This document shows positions 60,299-60,302 of a stretch of 60,302 bases of DNA, one piece after another. Under the pieces are notes generated by a model. It was given only the letters and a program-made list of their open reading frames with translations, had not been told where the DNA came from and did not search any database. Every line of letters begins with the position of its first letter. Positions within the stretch are counted from its first letter, which is position 1. The DNA lies in assembly GCA_947475995.1 (NCBI GenBank), contig CANJNI010000028.1, positions 1 to 60,302 on the forward strand. The letters run 5' to 3'. The stretch is from Beijerinckiaceae bacterium (GTDB lineage Bacteria; Pseudomonadota; Alphaproteobacteria; Rhizobiales; Beijerinckiaceae). The position numbers were made by a program, and so were the translations under genes.

Positions 60299-60302
60299 AT
60301 GA
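60299..60302 (+). CDS. start codon of a gene truncated by the window end
   Basis: Only the ATG and one base are inside the window. A near-consensus AAGGAGG lies 7 nt upstream (60285-60291), and an AT-rich promoter region precedes it, so a well-translated gene is likely. The product cannot be told from this; a Flp/Tad-type pilin is one possibility that I cannot support by sequence. Confidence 0.55.

Overview
The window is GC-rich, gene-dense DNA from an alphaproteobacterium. A member of the Hyphomicrobiales (rhizobial or methylotroph-like groups) is the best guess: it has two Ku genes plus LigD, an aerobic respiratory gene set rich in c-type cytochromes and PQQ enzymes, a Mo-hydroxylase and many solute-binding proteins. 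The exact genus cannot be read from the sequence. I saw no insertion sequence, phage gene, CRISPR array or rRNA, and no obvious DNA-binding regulator in 60 kb.

Layout. 0-3.2 kb: tRNA-Glu and a housekeeping operon proA - HD-domain gene - nadD. 3.2-14.7 kb: PQQ-dehydrogenase module A (DUF58, MoxR ATPase, cytochrome c, PQQ dehydrogenase, MxaJ/XoxJ-like periplasmic protein, very large VWA membrane protein, a coiled-coil membrane protein and a degenerate site-2-protease homologue). 14.7-21.1 kb: thiolase-like/DUF35 pair, diheme cytochrome c and a three-subunit molybdenum hydroxylase. 21.2-21.8 kb: leuD. 21.9-28.5 kb: RraA-like protein, Dpp/Opp-type ABC transporter and a creatininase-family hydrolase in one operon. 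28.6-34.4 kb: hemerythrin-like stress protein and an NHEJ locus (two Ku genes, LigD). 34.5-51.4 kb: module B, with a canonical PQQ alcohol dehydrogenase and its ABC-transporter/SBP genes, then a second complete copy of the module A gene set. 51.6-59.9 kb: accessory catabolic genes (P450, CMD-family protein, cytosolic SBP-like protein, Asp/Glu racemase-family protein, amidohydrolase, CoxG-like protein, TPP enzyme, Asp-box beta-propeller). The window ends in an AT-rich leader and the first codon of a new gene.

The most interesting content is the pair of PQQ modules. Each joins a PQQ dehydrogenase, a cytochrome c and an MxaJ/XoxJ-like protein with MoxR, DUF58 and VWA proteins. This is the same set of parts as mxaFJG plus mxaRSACKL of methanol oxidation, whose MoxR/VWA proteins are needed to load the metal into methanol dehydrogenase. 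Here the two large VWA proteins look like fusions, and each module also has a protease-dead site-2-protease relative. The dehydrogenases of the two sets (5696-7462 and 48925-50667) keep the Asp-x-Asp seen in lanthanide enzymes but appear to have lost the Glu and Asn metal ligands and the vicinal disulfide. They carry instead a Cys-x8-Cys loop. I infer a dedicated metal or cofactor maturation machine for a divergent quinoprotein subfamily, present in two paralogous copies.
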